From positions 2,790,001-2,854,000 of the forward strand of contig CP082230.1 in assembly GCA_019856515.1 (NCBI GenBank): 64,000 bases of DNA, given 5' to 3'. A program made the translations under genes and the position numbers. Position 1 is the first letter of the stretch. The number at the start of each line of letters is the position of its first letter. This DNA comes from Prolixibacteraceae bacterium. Lineage in GTDB: Bacteria > Bacteroidota > Bacteroidia > Bacteroidales > Prolixibacteraceae. The notes below the pieces were generated by a model that saw nothing but the letters and a program-made list of their open reading frames with translations, was not told the origin of the DNA and searched no databases. Positions 16,586-26,400 of this stretch are shown here, piece by piece.

Positions 16586-17404
16586 CTATACCGAAACACC
16601 AAAGTCTCTTAAAGCATCGTTTAATGAAGTCTTCTTATCTGTAGACTCTTTCCTCTTTCCAATAATTAATGCACATGGAACTTGGAATTCACCTGCAGGG
16701 AATTTCTTTGTACGTGTACCAGGAATTACAACAGAATTTTCAGGAATATACCCTTCATGCTCTTTTTCCGTGTCACCAGTAACATCAATAATCTTTGTTG
16801 ATTTTGTCAATACGACATTTGCACCTAATACAGCACCATCACCAACTTGTATTCCTTCAACAACAATACAACGAGAACCAACAAAACAGTTGTCTCCAAT
16901 AATTACTGGAGAAGCACCTACGGGCTCTAATACACCACCGATACCGACACCACCTGATAAGTGAACGTTTTTGCCAATTTGAGCACAACTTCCTACTGTT
17001 GCCCATGTATCAACCATTGTTCCTTCTCCAACCCATGCGCCAATATTTACATAAGAAGGCATTAATATTACACCTTTCGAAAGGAATGAGCCATAACGAG
17101 CAACCGCATGAGGAACTACACGAACTCCTAACGCTTCATAATTACGTTTTAAGTCAATCTTGTCATAAAACTCCAATGGTCCTACTTCTATCGTTTTCAT
17201 TCCCTGAATAGGGAAATATAAAAGGACTGCTTTCTTAACCCATTGATTTACGATCCACTCGCCATCAACCTTCTCTGCAACACGCACTTTACCTTGATCC
17301 AAAAGTTCTATCACCTCTCTTACACATGCCTGTGTTTCATTCTCCTGTAATAAAGAACGATCTTCAAATGCAGATTCAATTATCTTAATATAATCGTTGT
17401 ACAT
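16586..17404 (-). CDS. dapD: 2,3,4,5-tetrahydropyridine-2,6-dicarboxylate N-succinyltransferase
   Basis: A 272-residue enzyme of the succinylase branch of lysine and meso-diaminopimelate synthesis; it transfers succinyl from succinyl-CoA to tetrahydrodipicolinate. The left-handed beta-helix hexapeptide region spans about residues 105-210: YGSFLSKGVILMPSYVNIGA, GTMVDTWATVGSCAQIG, then HLSGGVGIGGVLEP. The latter carries the family's substrate-binding residues. Length is normal for DapD. The start at ATG 17404 fits the usual N-terminal helix. It is a single gene with a terminator directly after it and a strong inverted repeat in its promoter region (17453-17476). Confidence 0.95.
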   Translation of the reverse strand: MYNDYIKIIESAFEDRSLLQENETQACVREVIELLDQGKVRVAEKVDGEWIVNQWVKKAVLLYFPIQGMKTIEVGPLEFYDKIDLKRNYEALGVRVVPHAVARYGSFLSKGVILMPSYVNIGAWVGEGTMVDTWATVGSCAQIGKNVHLSGGVGIGGVLEPVGASPVIIGDNCFVGSRCIVVEGIQVGDGAVLGANVVLTKSTKIIDVTGDTEKEHEGYIPENSVVIPGTRTKKFPAGEFQVPCALIIGKRKESTDKKTSLNDALRDFGVSV

Positions 17405-17452
17405 ATTATTTTTATTTATATGAATTCTTTTATTTAACGCACCTTACCTTAC

Positions 17453-17476
17453 AAATCGTTACAAAAGTAACGATTT
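17453..17476. promoter_or_regulatory. Inverted repeat overlapping the dapD -7 box
   Basis: Perfect 10-bp arms AAATCGTTAC and GTAACGATTT are separated by AAAA. On the minus strand the centre reads TACTTTTG (17469-17462), an exact TAnnTTTG box, about 58 bases before the dapD start. I see no good -33 TTG, so the promoter may depend on a regulator, or the dyad may be a repressor site. Confidence 0.6.
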
Positions 17477-17649
17477 ATATTATTATTGTTATTTAAATCG
17501 ATGTTAAATATCGTAGGAAACACGACCATATGACATTGATTTTTCTCCTCTATTCGTGAAATATAAAATAGATTTTCTATTTCACGAACATGGAAACACT
17601 AGTATAATTTTAATAAAAATATTCATATGTTATATTTCATTATTATGGG

Positions 17650-17679
17650 TTGGAGTTAAACATTATGTTTGTATTTTTG
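17650..17679 (+). promoter_or_regulatory. Promoter of the secreted-cargo/PorP/PorE cassette
   Basis: TTG (17650-17652), 19-base spacer, TATTTTTG (17672-17679): both elements and spacing fit the Bacteroidota consensus. Transcription from about 17686 would give a leader of about 180 bases before the gene at 17867. Confidence 0.7.
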
Positions 17680-17866
17680 CAATGTGTAACTATTTGAATT
17701 TAAATTATATTTACGTATATTTAAATAAGTAATCGTAGTAAAAGCCTTTTTAGAGAGAAAGAGATGGAATTGTTTGAAAAAGGCAATTTGTTTGCGTAAT
17801 TTTACATAAAATATTACGTGTGAGATGTAAAGAATATCATTAAAATTGAATTATAAAGAATTGATT

Positions 17867-19750
17867 ATGAGTAAATTCATGTTTGCTCTAGTTTTGATCT
17901 ACTTTATGTTCTCTAGTATAGAGAATAAAGTACTGCAAGCAGCCTCTTTTGAAGAGGTTGAAGACAGTAGTATGATATCTACCCCTTTGAACCACATCCA
18001 AGAAGAAGAGACGGAATCGACAAAACCGATATTAATTATCAGAGCTGTCGAAGAGACTCGTCTATATACTCAAGATAATCCAACATTTCGATTTACCATT
18101 GTGAATGATCCAACCGTACCTTTAACAGACATTGATGTATTACCTACAGCAACGTGTGCGGCGACGAGATCTTCTTCAGAAGGGGATTACGAGATCATGG
18201 TTACAGGTGGTTCAGATGATGTATATGACATACAAGTTCAGAACTCGTGGCTTCATGTCAAAAAATTAATTAGTTCTGACATCGAATTACAAGTTATAGG
18301 AGATATTGAGACAGCATACGCCGGTACTAAGATTGACATACCATATGAGTTTACACCTAAATATTATAAGGGTACTCACAATGAGATTATATTAAATTAT
18401 GAAGTCATAAAAATGTCCGTAACCTATGAAGATGAATATGGTAACAAAGTAGAGCCTGTAAATGTAGGACAGTATTGGTATGAAGTGAAATTCGATGATG
18501 ATAACGTTATAGAAGGGAATAAAATATTTGGGTTTCTTACCATTACCAAAGCTCCTTTAGAGATCGGTGTAACAAACGTCACCAAAGAACAAGGGAAAGC
18601 AAACCCTCCTATAGAATATACTTTTAAAGGGTTTGTAAATGGAGAAACAAAAGACGTTATTGATCAATTACCCACGATTAATAATAGTGTAGATAAAAGT
18701 ACAGTACAGGGTTCTTACGACATTACACTTTCAGGAGGAAAAGATGATCATTATGACATCAAAACTACCAATGGTAAATTTACAGTCACAGGCCCATCTG
18801 TTGCAGTTGATTTCACTATGGATGATAAAAATGTGACTTATAATGGAACAGCCCATGGGGTCGCAGTAACTATTACACCATCTGATTTCACATATGAACT
18901 TACATACAACGGCTCATCTAAAGTTCCCAAAGAGGTCGGTACTTATGAAGTGATTGCAAAATGCACAGATAAGAGAGCTGGGTCAAATATTGGATATACA
19001 AAAAAATGTGTGTTAGTAATACAAAAAGCAACCATTTACATCACGGCTCATAACAAGGAGTGTTACTTTGGTGAAGAGATTCCCCCACTGACCCGTTCTT
19101 TTGATGGGTTTGTAGGTGAAGATAACAGTATCGCTGTATCTCCATCCATTTCATGCGCTGCCAACAAAGGAGACAGTCCCGGAGAGTATGATATAATATT
19201 AGTTGGAGGTAGCGACCCAAATTACAATATCCATTTGACCAATGGTAAGCTGACAATTAAGAATAAAAAGCTGGTGATTACATTTGGTCAGAAAGAGTTT
19301 GAGTACGATGGAGAAGCCAAGGAGATGGAAGTTACCACAGATCCAGAAGGAATTGCGATAGAAATAACATACAATGACAGCCATGAGTTGCCTGTAGCAT
19401 CTGGTCAATATACCGTAATGGTTAAATCGTTAGATCCGAACTATCAAGGTCAAGAACAAATTACAATGGCAATTTGGTCTAGAAAAGAAGAGATGGATGT
19501 AGTAAATGCAATCATTGATGATGGGACTAACGAAACACTGCTTCGAATTAACAATATCGATGCATATGCGAACAACAGCCTTATACTATATGATCGTGCT
19601 GGTCATATGCTATTTCAGAGTGTACAAGAGTATCAAAATGACTATGATTTAAAACCACTTCATGAAGGGACTTATTTTTATCTCTTTAGTTATGAATTTA
19701 ATGGTGAAAAGGTTTATGAAAAACGGTTCATTGAACTCATTCGACCGTAA
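17867..19750 (+). CDS. Secreted MBG-repeat protein with CHU_C-type C-terminal sorting domain
   Basis: About 627 residues from ATG 17867, which gives a normal signal peptide (MSKFMFALVLIYFMF, cleavage near LQAAS); an upstream TTG would add seven residues. The body is a string of MBG-type beta domains. Three copies carry the MBG_2 signature GFVNGE or GFVGED, a CAA.. strand, YDI.LSGG..D.YDI and NGKLTI, separated by related domains with VEYNGxAxxV-like strands. The last 85 residues (from VVNAIIDDG) resemble the gliding-motility C-terminal module: LILYDRAGHMLFQS, then LKPLHEGTYFYLF. These type B signals direct export by the type IX system and usually need a dedicated PorP/SprF partner, which is the next gene. 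It is probably a surface adhesin or matrix protein. Confidence 0.82.
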   Translation: MSKFMFALVLIYFMFSSIENKVLQAASFEEVEDSSMISTPLNHIQEEETESTKPILIIRAVEETRLYTQDNPTFRFTIVNDPTVPLTDIDVLPTATCAATRSSSEGDYEIMVTGGSDDVYDIQVQNSWLHVKKLISSDIELQVIGDIETAYAGTKIDIPYEFTPKYYKGTHNEIILNYEVIKMSVTYEDEYGNKVEPVNVGQYWYEVKFDDDNVIEGNKIFGFLTITKAPLEIGVTNVTKEQGKANPPIEYTFKGFVNGETKDVIDQLPTINNSVDKSTVQGSYDITLSGGKDDHYDIKTTNGKFTVTGPSVAVDFTMDDKNVTYNGTAHGVAVTITPSDFTYELTYNGSSKVPKEVGTYEVIAKCTDKRAGSNIGYTKKCVLVIQKATIYITAHNKECYFGEEIPPLTRSFDGFVGEDNSIAVSPSISCAANKGDSPGEYDIILVGGSDPNYNIHLTNGKLTIKNKKLVITFGQKEFEYDGEAKEMEVTTDPEGIAIEITYNDSHELPVASGQYTVMVKSLDPNYQGQEQITMAIWSRKEEMDVVNAIIDDGTNETLLRINNIDAYANNSLILYDRAGHMLFQSVQEYQNDYDLKPLHEGTYFYLFSYEFNGEKVYEKRFIELIRP

Positions 19751-19774
19751 TGATTATTAAAAATAGCTCTGTGG

Positions 19775-20779
19775 ATGCAATGTATAAAAACAACATATAA
19801 TTATTTTCTTCTTGTATTGACACTTACTATCTGTATGTTAAATATAAGAGTAAGTCATGCACAAGAAAAGTTAAACTTCAATACGATTGTAGATCATATC
19901 GGTCTTCTCAATCCTTCGTACACAGGAAAAGATACCACAGTATGGATTGATGCCATCAACACGACCCAATGGTCTGGTTTTGATGGTTCACCTACAACCA
20001 CAACAGCCTATATGCATGGTCATATTCAAAGCATCGAATCGGTAGATAGAGGTGAGGATGTAAAGAAGACACTTGGCTTTGGTTTCACCATCCAGAGTGA
20101 TAAAATAGGATTGCGTAATAATTCAACCGCATCGATACAATTAGAGGCAGGTGTTCAGCTAGGAAGTTACACCTATCTCTTCTTCGGTCTTGATGGAGGT
20201 TCTAACCTTATTCGATACGACCTAGGTAAGATGGATGCGGGAGTGGTTACACCAGTTGGAGATGATAGAAATGAATATTTTGTTGGAGGGGGATTAACAC
20301 TTGAAGCCAACTATTTAACAATAGGTGGATCTGCAAGGCGTCTTATTTCAACCAACACAGAGACCAATAACATGGTATACTACGGACATGCAGAATATAT
20401 GGCCATGCTACCAAGTTTTAGTCTACGGCCTGTAGGAGTAGTAATGTATGATGTAAATAAACAGTTAAACTGGGATGCAGGACTTTTTGCAGGGTTTGTT
20501 AGAGATAAAATTTGGGTGGGAGGAGTCTATCATAGCAACAAATCTATAACAGGAATATTAAGACTCCATGCATTAAAATTCTTTAAGCTTTCTTATGCCT
20601 ATACTTTAAATACGGGTGAACTAGTCAATTTTGCAAAGAATACCCACGAATTTAATGTATCTATTGATATTAGAAATCTATGGATGAAAATATTCGGAAT
20701 CAAACATGCAGTAATTATCGATGATTATTTGGGAGATGGAGATATTGGATCTCAAAAAAACTCGATAATGAACAAATAA
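19775..20779 (+). CDS. PorP/SprF family type IX secretion membrane protein
   Basis: A 334-residue outer-membrane protein with a signal peptide ending SHAQ. The mature start LNFNTIVDHIGLLNPSYTG matches the family's characteristic N-terminus (usually NPAYAG). The remainder is a predicted beta-barrel with motifs such as GFGFTIQSDKIGLRN and GHAEYMAMLPSFSLRPVGV. PorP/SprF proteins act with the type IX machinery to attach or export proteins with type B C-terminal domains. It lies 24 bases after the cargo gene and 73 bases before a PorE-like gene, so all three are probably one operon. Confidence 0.9.
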   Translation: MQCIKTTYNYFLLVLTLTICMLNIRVSHAQEKLNFNTIVDHIGLLNPSYTGKDTTVWIDAINTTQWSGFDGSPTTTTAYMHGHIQSIESVDRGEDVKKTLGFGFTIQSDKIGLRNNSTASIQLEAGVQLGSYTYLFFGLDGGSNLIRYDLGKMDAGVVTPVGDDRNEYFVGGGLTLEANYLTIGGSARRLISTNTETNNMVYYGHAEYMAMLPSFSLRPVGVVMYDVNKQLNWDAGLFAGFVRDKIWVGGVYHSNKSITGILRLHALKFFKLSYAYTLNTGELVNFAKNTHEFNVSIDIRNLWMKIFGIKHAVIIDDYLGDGDIGSQKNSIMNK

Positions 20780-20852
20780 ATTAATATATTGCAATAGCAA
20801 ATGAAATTAATCCATTATCTCACTAGATAATAGGACTTATTATAAGGAGAAT

Positions 20853-22847
20853 ATGAGATATTTACTTGGTATAATACTATTGTTGTCATCTTTTATTGTA
20901 CAAGCCGATAAACTTAGTCGTAAAGACAAATCCGACTTAGATAAGCTTATACGCAGCGAACAGTACGAGAAAGCGATCAAGAAAATTGAGATCTTGTCTA
21001 AACGCTACAAACGATCGTACCAGCTTCAAATGTTGAAAGGGATTATCTATACTGCTATGCCTGAACATATGGGGGAGGCAGATAAAGAAATTGCAAAAGC
21101 TCTTGAGTTAACAAAAAAACCTTTTGAGCAGCAACAGATTCGTTATCACGTAGCAAGGGCCTACCACAGACAGGAGAAATTTCAGGACTGTATCAATGAG
21201 TGTAAGAACCTGTTGAAAGATGTAGAGAAATGGAAACGTAATTCCGACGGTAAGATTGATCAATTAGTAACCATGGCACGTACTTCTAGTATGTATCTTG
21301 ATGCACCTATTGATGTAAATATAGACTCTTATGATGTAAACACTACTGGCTTTGAACTGGCTCCTGTTATCCCATTAAATGAAGAACAACTTCTTTACTC
21401 ATCGGGGAAAGGGAATTCGGTACTTAGAAAGCACTATTCAGGCGATAAAGACAACTCTTCCATGAAGCGACTAAGCTTCTCCAAAGGAAAAGTGATCACT
21501 AGCCTCTCTATGAACCTGCAAAGAGATGTAATGGTTCTTTCAGTAGCACGTAAAGACAACTATAAAGGAGAATCTACAATCTATATCTCGAAGAAAGACA
21601 AAGGGACATGGACCAAGCCTAGACCTCTTCCTGAAGAGATCAACTCTTCTTCGGAAGATAACTTTGCTTCCATAAGTCCTGACGGTCACTGGATCTTTTT
21701 TTCTAGTAAACGTTTTGGGGGAAAGGGTGGATATGATATCTACCGTGCAAGGTTAAATAGAGATTGGACCGTTGAGAAACCTAAGAATGTAGGAAAATTT
21801 GTAAATACCCATCGTGACGAAATATATCCAGTACTACACCCTAACGGTACATCACTATACTTTAGTACCAATGGACAGATGGGAGTAGGTGGTTTTGACA
21901 TCTACTATTCTGATGAATATGAGGGTACATTTACCGATCCTATTAACCTAGGTTATCCTTTAAACTCAACGGCAGATGATTTTGAATATGTAGAGTCTGT
22001 AGATGGTACGGCAGGATATCTTGTATCACGACGTATGAATGGTAAAGGAAGTACTGATATATACAAAGTATTCTATCCAGACAGAGAACGTAACGGCCTA
22101 TATGCTGTAGTCGGCAACTACGACACAGAACTACATGAAAATGACTCTATTGTCGGAGCTCTAGAAAACATTTCAACTGTCAAAGAACTTTCAGTTAATG
22201 ATGAGACAGGTGATTTCTCTGTCATTGCAAAGAGTGGTGAAAACTACGAACTATCTATAAAGACCAGCGAAAACCAAGACTCAGTATACCAAGCAAAGAT
22301 CTTTGTTTCGGGGAAAGAGTATGAGCAGATGACTCCTCCATTGGTTGACCTTGGAAATATTGATCCAAATGGTGTGAAAGACGAAGCACCGAAAAAAGAG
22401 GAGGTAGTAAATCTTTCCCGTGAAGAGTTACAACATATCTTCTTCGAAAGAAACTATGCTCGTTTAACTAACTATTCACAAAATGTTATCAGAAAACTTA
22501 TTCTTCGCGAAGGGTTAAAAGACAACGATGTTAAGCTAGCACTTTCAGGAACGATAGATGGCCAAGAAGTTCTATTAGAGAAATCATATCTTGCAAAACA
22601 ACGTTGTGAGATAGTCATGAAATATCTAATTAAGATGGGTATCCAGCCTGAAAGAATTAAGATCATTGATAATCCAGAAGTATATCGTCCGTTTGTAGTG
22701 GATCACTACTTCCATAAGTTATACTACTATCTATATCTAGACCAAAAGGTCGATGAAGAGTTTATCAAATCATTAGAATCACACGAACAAATGAGAATGG
22801 GTAACCTACTCAACCGAAGAGTAAAAATCGATATCTTAGATAAATAA
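20853..22847 (+). CDS. PorE-like protein: TPR, PD40 propeller, OmpA C-terminal domain
   Basis: A 664-residue periplasmic protein with a signal peptide (MRYLLGIILLLSSFIVQA). Residues 20-130 form TPR-like helices (LIRSEQYEKAIKKIEIL). Residues 160-410 hold WD40-like PD40 blades (SPDGHWIFFSSKRFGGKGGYD, HPNGTSLYFSTNGQMGVGGFD). Residues 425-500 look like a carboxypeptidase-regulatory-type beta domain, and 515-664 an OmpA-like domain closing with LNRRVKIDIL. This order matches PorE of the type IX system, which ties the secretion ring to peptidoglycan; unlike PorE I see no lipobox here. Position after PorP completes a cargo-PorP-PorE cassette. Confidence 0.85.
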   Translation: MRYLLGIILLLSSFIVQADKLSRKDKSDLDKLIRSEQYEKAIKKIEILSKRYKRSYQLQMLKGIIYTAMPEHMGEADKEIAKALELTKKPFEQQQIRYHVARAYHRQEKFQDCINECKNLLKDVEKWKRNSDGKIDQLVTMARTSSMYLDAPIDVNIDSYDVNTTGFELAPVIPLNEEQLLYSSGKGNSVLRKHYSGDKDNSSMKRLSFSKGKVITSLSMNLQRDVMVLSVARKDNYKGESTIYISKKDKGTWTKPRPLPEEINSSSEDNFASISPDGHWIFFSSKRFGGKGGYDIYRARLNRDWTVEKPKNVGKFVNTHRDEIYPVLHPNGTSLYFSTNGQMGVGGFDIYYSDEYEGTFTDPINLGYPLNSTADDFEYVESVDGTAGYLVSRRMNGKGSTDIYKVFYPDRERNGLYAVVGNYDTELHENDSIVGALENISTVKELSVNDETGDFSVIAKSGENYELSIKTSENQDSVYQAKIFVSGKEYEQMTPPLVDLGNIDPNGVKDEAPKKEEVVNLSREELQHIFFERNYARLTNYSQNVIRKLILREGLKDNDVKLALSGTIDGQEVLLEKSYLAKQRCEIVMKYLIKMGIQPERIKIIDNPEVYRPFVVDHYFHKLYYYLYLDQKVDEEFIKSLESHEQMRMGNLLNRRVKIDILDK

Positions 22848-22849
22848 TC

Positions 22850-22876
22850 AAAAAGGAGGCCAAGTGCCTCCTTTTT
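22850..22876 (+). terminator. Terminator of the cargo/PorP/PorE operon
   Basis: A perfect 11-bp stem AAAAAGGAGGC/GCCTCCTTTTT with a 5-base loop lies directly after the PorE-like stop codon. Confidence 0.92.
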
Positions 22877-22968
22877 ATCTTTCACATCACACCATACGAG
22901 AGCTTCTCTTTTAGAGGTCGTTTTTTATCCTTTTGTAAACTCTACAATCAAAGCGATCGATTCTCATA

Positions 22969-22997
22969 TTTGTTTCCCTAAAAAGGTAGTACTTTTG
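22969..22997 (+). promoter_or_regulatory. Putative purM promoter
   Basis: TTTG, 17-base spacer, TACTTTTG; the -7 box is an exact TAnnTTTG match, the spacer slightly short. Predicted leader is about 60 bases. Confidence 0.5.
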
Positions 22998-23066
22998 GTC
23001 TTATCCTAAAAAGCATAAGGATACAGAACCAAAACATTACATATCACCTTTTTATTTTAACGACCC

Positions 23067-24239
23067 ATGACAACCGAATCTAGGTACAACCAGAGAGGCG
23101 TTTCAGCATCCAAAGAGGATGTACATAATGCAATTAAGAATGTGGATAAAGGCCTTTACCCAAAAGCATTCTGTAAGATTATACCTGATATTCTTGGTGG
23201 AGATGACACTCACTGTAATATTATGCATGCAGATGGAGCTGGGACCAAATCCTCACTGGCCTATATGTATTGGAAAGAGACAGGAGATCTTTCTGTTTGG
23301 AAAGGGATAGCCCAAGATGCACTGATCATGAATATTGACGATCTACTTTGTGTAGGTGCAGTAGATAACATTTTACTTTCATCTACCATTGGTCGTAACA
23401 AAAACCTTATCCCTGGAGAAGTCATTAAAGAGATTATTGAAGGAACCGAGACCTTATGTCAAGAGCTTTCGAGCCAAGGAGTAAGAATACACCCTACAGG
23501 TGGAGAGACTGCCGATGTCGGAGATCTTGTAAGAACAATTATTGTTGACTCTACAGTTACGGCTCGCATGAAACGAAGTGACGTAATTAGTGCCGATAAC
23601 ATTAAAGATGGCAATGTCATTGTTGGTCTATCTTCATTCGGAACCGCAACTTACGAAAAAGAGTACAATGGTGGTATGGGTTCCAATGGATTAACCTCTG
23701 CACGTCATGATGTCTTCGCGAACTATCTAGCAGAGAAATACCCAGAAAGCTACGACCAACAAGTTCCAGCAGATCTAGTATACTCGGGAAGCAAATCGTT
23801 AACGGAGAAAGTAGAAGAGTTAGGTATCGATGTAGGTAAACTAGTGCTATCCCCTACCCGAACTTATGCACCGATAGTAAAAGAGATATTAGAGAAATAC
23901 CGTTCTGATATATTTGGAATGATCCACTGTTCCGGAGGAGCTCAAACCAAAGTATTACATTTTGTGGATAATGTTCACGTGGTGAAAGACCAAATGTTTG
24001 ACATACCACCTCTATTTAAAATTATCCAAGAAGAGAGTAAAACACCTTGGGAAGAGATGTACAAAGTATTCAACATGGGCCATCGATTCGAGCTATATGT
24101 CAACCCTGAAGTGGCTGATAAAATCATTGAAATCTCCAAATCATACCATGTCGATGCAAAGATTATTGGTCATGTAACATCTTTTGAAGGAAAAAAAGTG
24201 ACTATTAAATCTGAATTTGGTACTTTTGCATATTCTTGA
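23067..24239 (+). CDS. purM: Phosphoribosylformylglycinamidine cyclo-ligase (AIR synthetase)
   Basis: A 390-residue enzyme of purine synthesis that closes the imidazole ring (FGAM + ATP to AIR). The N-terminal ATP-binding part shows HADGAGTKSSLAYMYW, then DALIMNIDDLLCVGA and the glycine-rich HPTGGETADVGD. The C-terminal domain has IHCSGGAQTKVL and FNMGHRFELY. The opening TTESRYNQRGVSASKEDVHNAI matches the longer Bacteroidota form of PurM, which is about 40 residues longer than the E. coli enzyme. It lies 70 bases ahead of prfA in the same direction. Confidence 0.92.
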   Translation: MTTESRYNQRGVSASKEDVHNAIKNVDKGLYPKAFCKIIPDILGGDDTHCNIMHADGAGTKSSLAYMYWKETGDLSVWKGIAQDALIMNIDDLLCVGAVDNILLSSTIGRNKNLIPGEVIKEIIEGTETLCQELSSQGVRIHPTGGETADVGDLVRTIIVDSTVTARMKRSDVISADNIKDGNVIVGLSSFGTATYEKEYNGGMGSNGLTSARHDVFANYLAEKYPESYDQQVPADLVYSGSKSLTEKVEELGIDVGKLVLSPTRTYAPIVKEILEKYRSDIFGMIHCSGGAQTKVLHFVDNVHVVKDQMFDIPPLFKIIQEESKTPWEEMYKVFNMGHRFELYVNPEVADKIIEISKSYHVDAKIIGHVTSFEGKKVTIKSEFGTFAYS

Positions 24240-24309
24240 TTTCATGTGAAATGAAGAGTAATGATGTAACCCATCATTAGAAATAGAACAAGTGATCAAA
24301 AAATAGAAC

Positions 24310-25395
24310 ATGGCGAATAATAGTTTGCTTGAAAAGTTTGAAGCGATAAAGATGCGATTCGAAGAGGTAGGAAAACAAATTACCGACCCTTCTATAATCT
24401 CTGACATGAAAAGATATGTAAAGCTAAACCAAGAGTACCGACGTATGGAGGATCTTGTGCAAGCTTTTGAAGATTATCAACGTATCGTCAACAATATCAA
24501 CGAAGCCAAAGAACTTATTGCTGAAGAGAGCGATGAGGACATGAAGGAGATGGCTCGTGAAGAGCTTTCTGAGAACGAAGCATTGGTAGCTCCAAAAGAA
24601 CAGGAGATCAAAATGCTATTAGTTCCTGCTGACCCAGAGGATGCAAAGAATGCCATCATAGAGATTCGTGGTGGAACAGGAGGAGATGAAGCAGCTATAT
24701 TTGCTGGCGACATCTTCAAAATGTATTCTAAGTATGCAGAGAAGAAAGGCTGGAGAGTTGAAGTAACCAATTCCAATGAAGGCACCCTTGGTGGATACAA
24801 AGAGATCGTAATGAAGATCTCTGGAGAGAATGTATACGGAACAATGAAATTCGAAGCTGGAGTTCATCGTGTACAACGTGTCCCTCAAACAGAAACACAA
24901 GGACGTGTACATACTTCTGCTGCAACGGTTGCTGTTCTTCCTGAAGCGGAAGAATTCGATATTGATCTAAGAGAAAGTGATATCCGTAAAGATACTTACT
25001 GTTCTTCTGGACCTGGTGGACAGAGTGTAAACACCACCTATTCGGCGATTCGTTTAACACATATCCCTACAGGTATTGTGGTTACTTGTCAAGATCAGAA
25101 GTCACAGCTAAAGAACTTAGCAAAAGCAATGGTCGAGCTACGTACTCGTATCTATAACATGGAGCATCAGAAATACCTAGATGAGATTTCATCTAAACGT
25201 AAGACGATGGTCGCTTCAGGAGATAGATCAGCAAAGATTCGTACTTATAACTGGCCTCAAGGGCGAGTAACAGACCACAGAATCAATCTTACTCTTTATA
25301 GTCTTCAAAACATTATCAATGGAGACATTGATGAGATTATCGAGAAACTAAGAATGGAAGAAAATTCAGAACGTCTAAAAGAGAGCGAATTATAA
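24310..25395 (+). CDS. prfA: Peptide chain release factor 1
   Basis: A 361-residue class I release factor that reads UAA and UAG and triggers peptide release. The N-terminal coiled coil spans residues 5-100. The codon-recognition loop reads RVPQTETQGRVHTS, with the RF1-type P-x-T rather than the SPF of RF2. The catalytic GGQ loop is in SSGPGGQSVNTTYSAIR, followed by HIPTGIVV and the C-terminal helix block with DHRINLTLYSL. Full length, no anomalies. Probably transcribed with purM. Confidence 0.96.
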   Translation: MANNSLLEKFEAIKMRFEEVGKQITDPSIISDMKRYVKLNQEYRRMEDLVQAFEDYQRIVNNINEAKELIAEESDEDMKEMAREELSENEALVAPKEQEIKMLLVPADPEDAKNAIIEIRGGTGGDEAAIFAGDIFKMYSKYAEKKGWRVEVTNSNEGTLGGYKEIVMKISGENVYGTMKFEAGVHRVQRVPQTETQGRVHTSAATVAVLPEAEEFDIDLRESDIRKDTYCSSGPGGQSVNTTYSAIRLTHIPTGIVVTCQDQKSQLKNLAKAMVELRTRIYNMEHQKYLDEISSKRKTMVASGDRSAKIRTYNWPQGRVTDHRINLTLYSLQNIINGDIDEIIEKLRMEENSERLKESEL

Positions 25396-25488
25396 AGATG
25401 TACAGTCATTGGACATTAAACATATTTCATGAATTCTTTACATTGTTTGTCTACAAAAACAGTGTAGCAGGATTCTAATTTTATTAAA

Positions 25489-25516
25489 GTCGACAATTTA
25501 TTGTCGGCTTTTTTTA
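25489..25516 (+). terminator. Terminator after prfA
   Basis: Stem GTCGACAA/TTGTCGGC (one G-U pair) with a short loop, followed by seven T. Confidence 0.85.
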
Positions 25517-25572
25517 TGCGACAAAAACATTAAAAGAAGTTTATTGGTTTTATTATAAAAAATAAGGTTATC

Positions 25573-26400
25573 ATGAATTCACAAGAACTATTTGAACAGA
25601 TTAAAAAGAAAAGATCTTTCCTATGTGTTGGTTTAGACACGGATAAAACTAAAATCCCTGAACATCTATTAGATACTGATGATCCTATCTTCGAGTTTAA
25701 TAAAGCGATTGTAGATGCAACCCACGACCTATGTGTGGCATACAAACCCAACTTAGCATTTTACGAAAGCGAAGGAATCGACGGATTGAAGAGTTTAGAG
25801 AAGACAGTAAAATATATTCGTGAGAACTACCCTGAGTTATTTCTTATCGCCGATGCAAAAAGAGGTGACATAGGAAACACCTCTAAAATGTATGCAAAGG
25901 CATTCTTTGAACACATGAATTTCGATTCTGTAACAGTCGCACCATATATGGGAGAAGACTCTGTTACTCCATTCTTGTCTTATGAAAACAAATGGGTTAT
26001 TCTTCTTGCCTTAACCTCAAACAAAGGAGCATTTGACTTCCAATTTATGGAAGAGGATGGAACTCGTCTTTTCGAGAAGGTACTAGAAACATCAAAGAAG
26101 TGGGGAACACCTGAAAATATGATGTATGTTGTCGGTGCTACAAAAGCAGAGAGCCTTTCTGACATCCGTAAGATCATCCCTGAAAGCTTCTTGCTTGTCC
26201 CTGGTGTTGGAGCACAAGGAGGTAGTTTAACAGAAGTTGCCAAATATGGTCTAAATGACAAATGTGGTCTTCTAGTAAACTCTTCAAGAGGAATCATTTA
26301 TGCTGGTAAAGACGAAGACTTTACTCTTTTCGCTAGAGGAGAAGCAATGAAAGTACAAAGTGAAATGTCATCTCTATTAGAAGAGAAAGGGCTGATCTAA
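25573..26400 (+). CDS. pyrF: Orotidine 5'-phosphate decarboxylase (long-type PyrF)
   Basis: A 275-residue enzyme making UMP, the last step of de novo pyrimidine synthesis. The active-site motif is [20 protein letters not shown] with the catalytic K-D pattern. N-terminal [16 protein letters not shown] and C-terminal [13 protein letters not shown] bind substrate phosphate. The length and the first motif belong to the longer subfamily 2, common in Bacteroidota and actinobacteria. It is a single gene between two terminators. Confidence 0.95.
   Translation: MNSQELFEQIKKKRSFLCVGLDTDKTKIPEHLLDTDDPIFEFNKAIVDATHDLCVAYKPNLAFYESEGIDGLKSLEKTVKYIRENYPELFLIADAKRGDIGNTSKMYAKAFFEHMNFDSVTVAPYMGEDSVTPFLSYENKWVILLALTSNKGAFDFQFMEEDGTRLFEKVLETSKKWGTPENMMYVVGATKAESLSDIRKIIPESFLLVPGVGAQGGSLTEVAKYGLNDKCGLLVNSSRGIIYAGKDEDFTLFARGEAMKVQSEMSSLLEEKGLI

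Noticed and set aside
24477..25060. Several minus-strand open frames inside prfA
   Set aside because: Antisense shadows of a strongly conserved coding sequence; compositions rich in Ser and Leu are typical of such frames.
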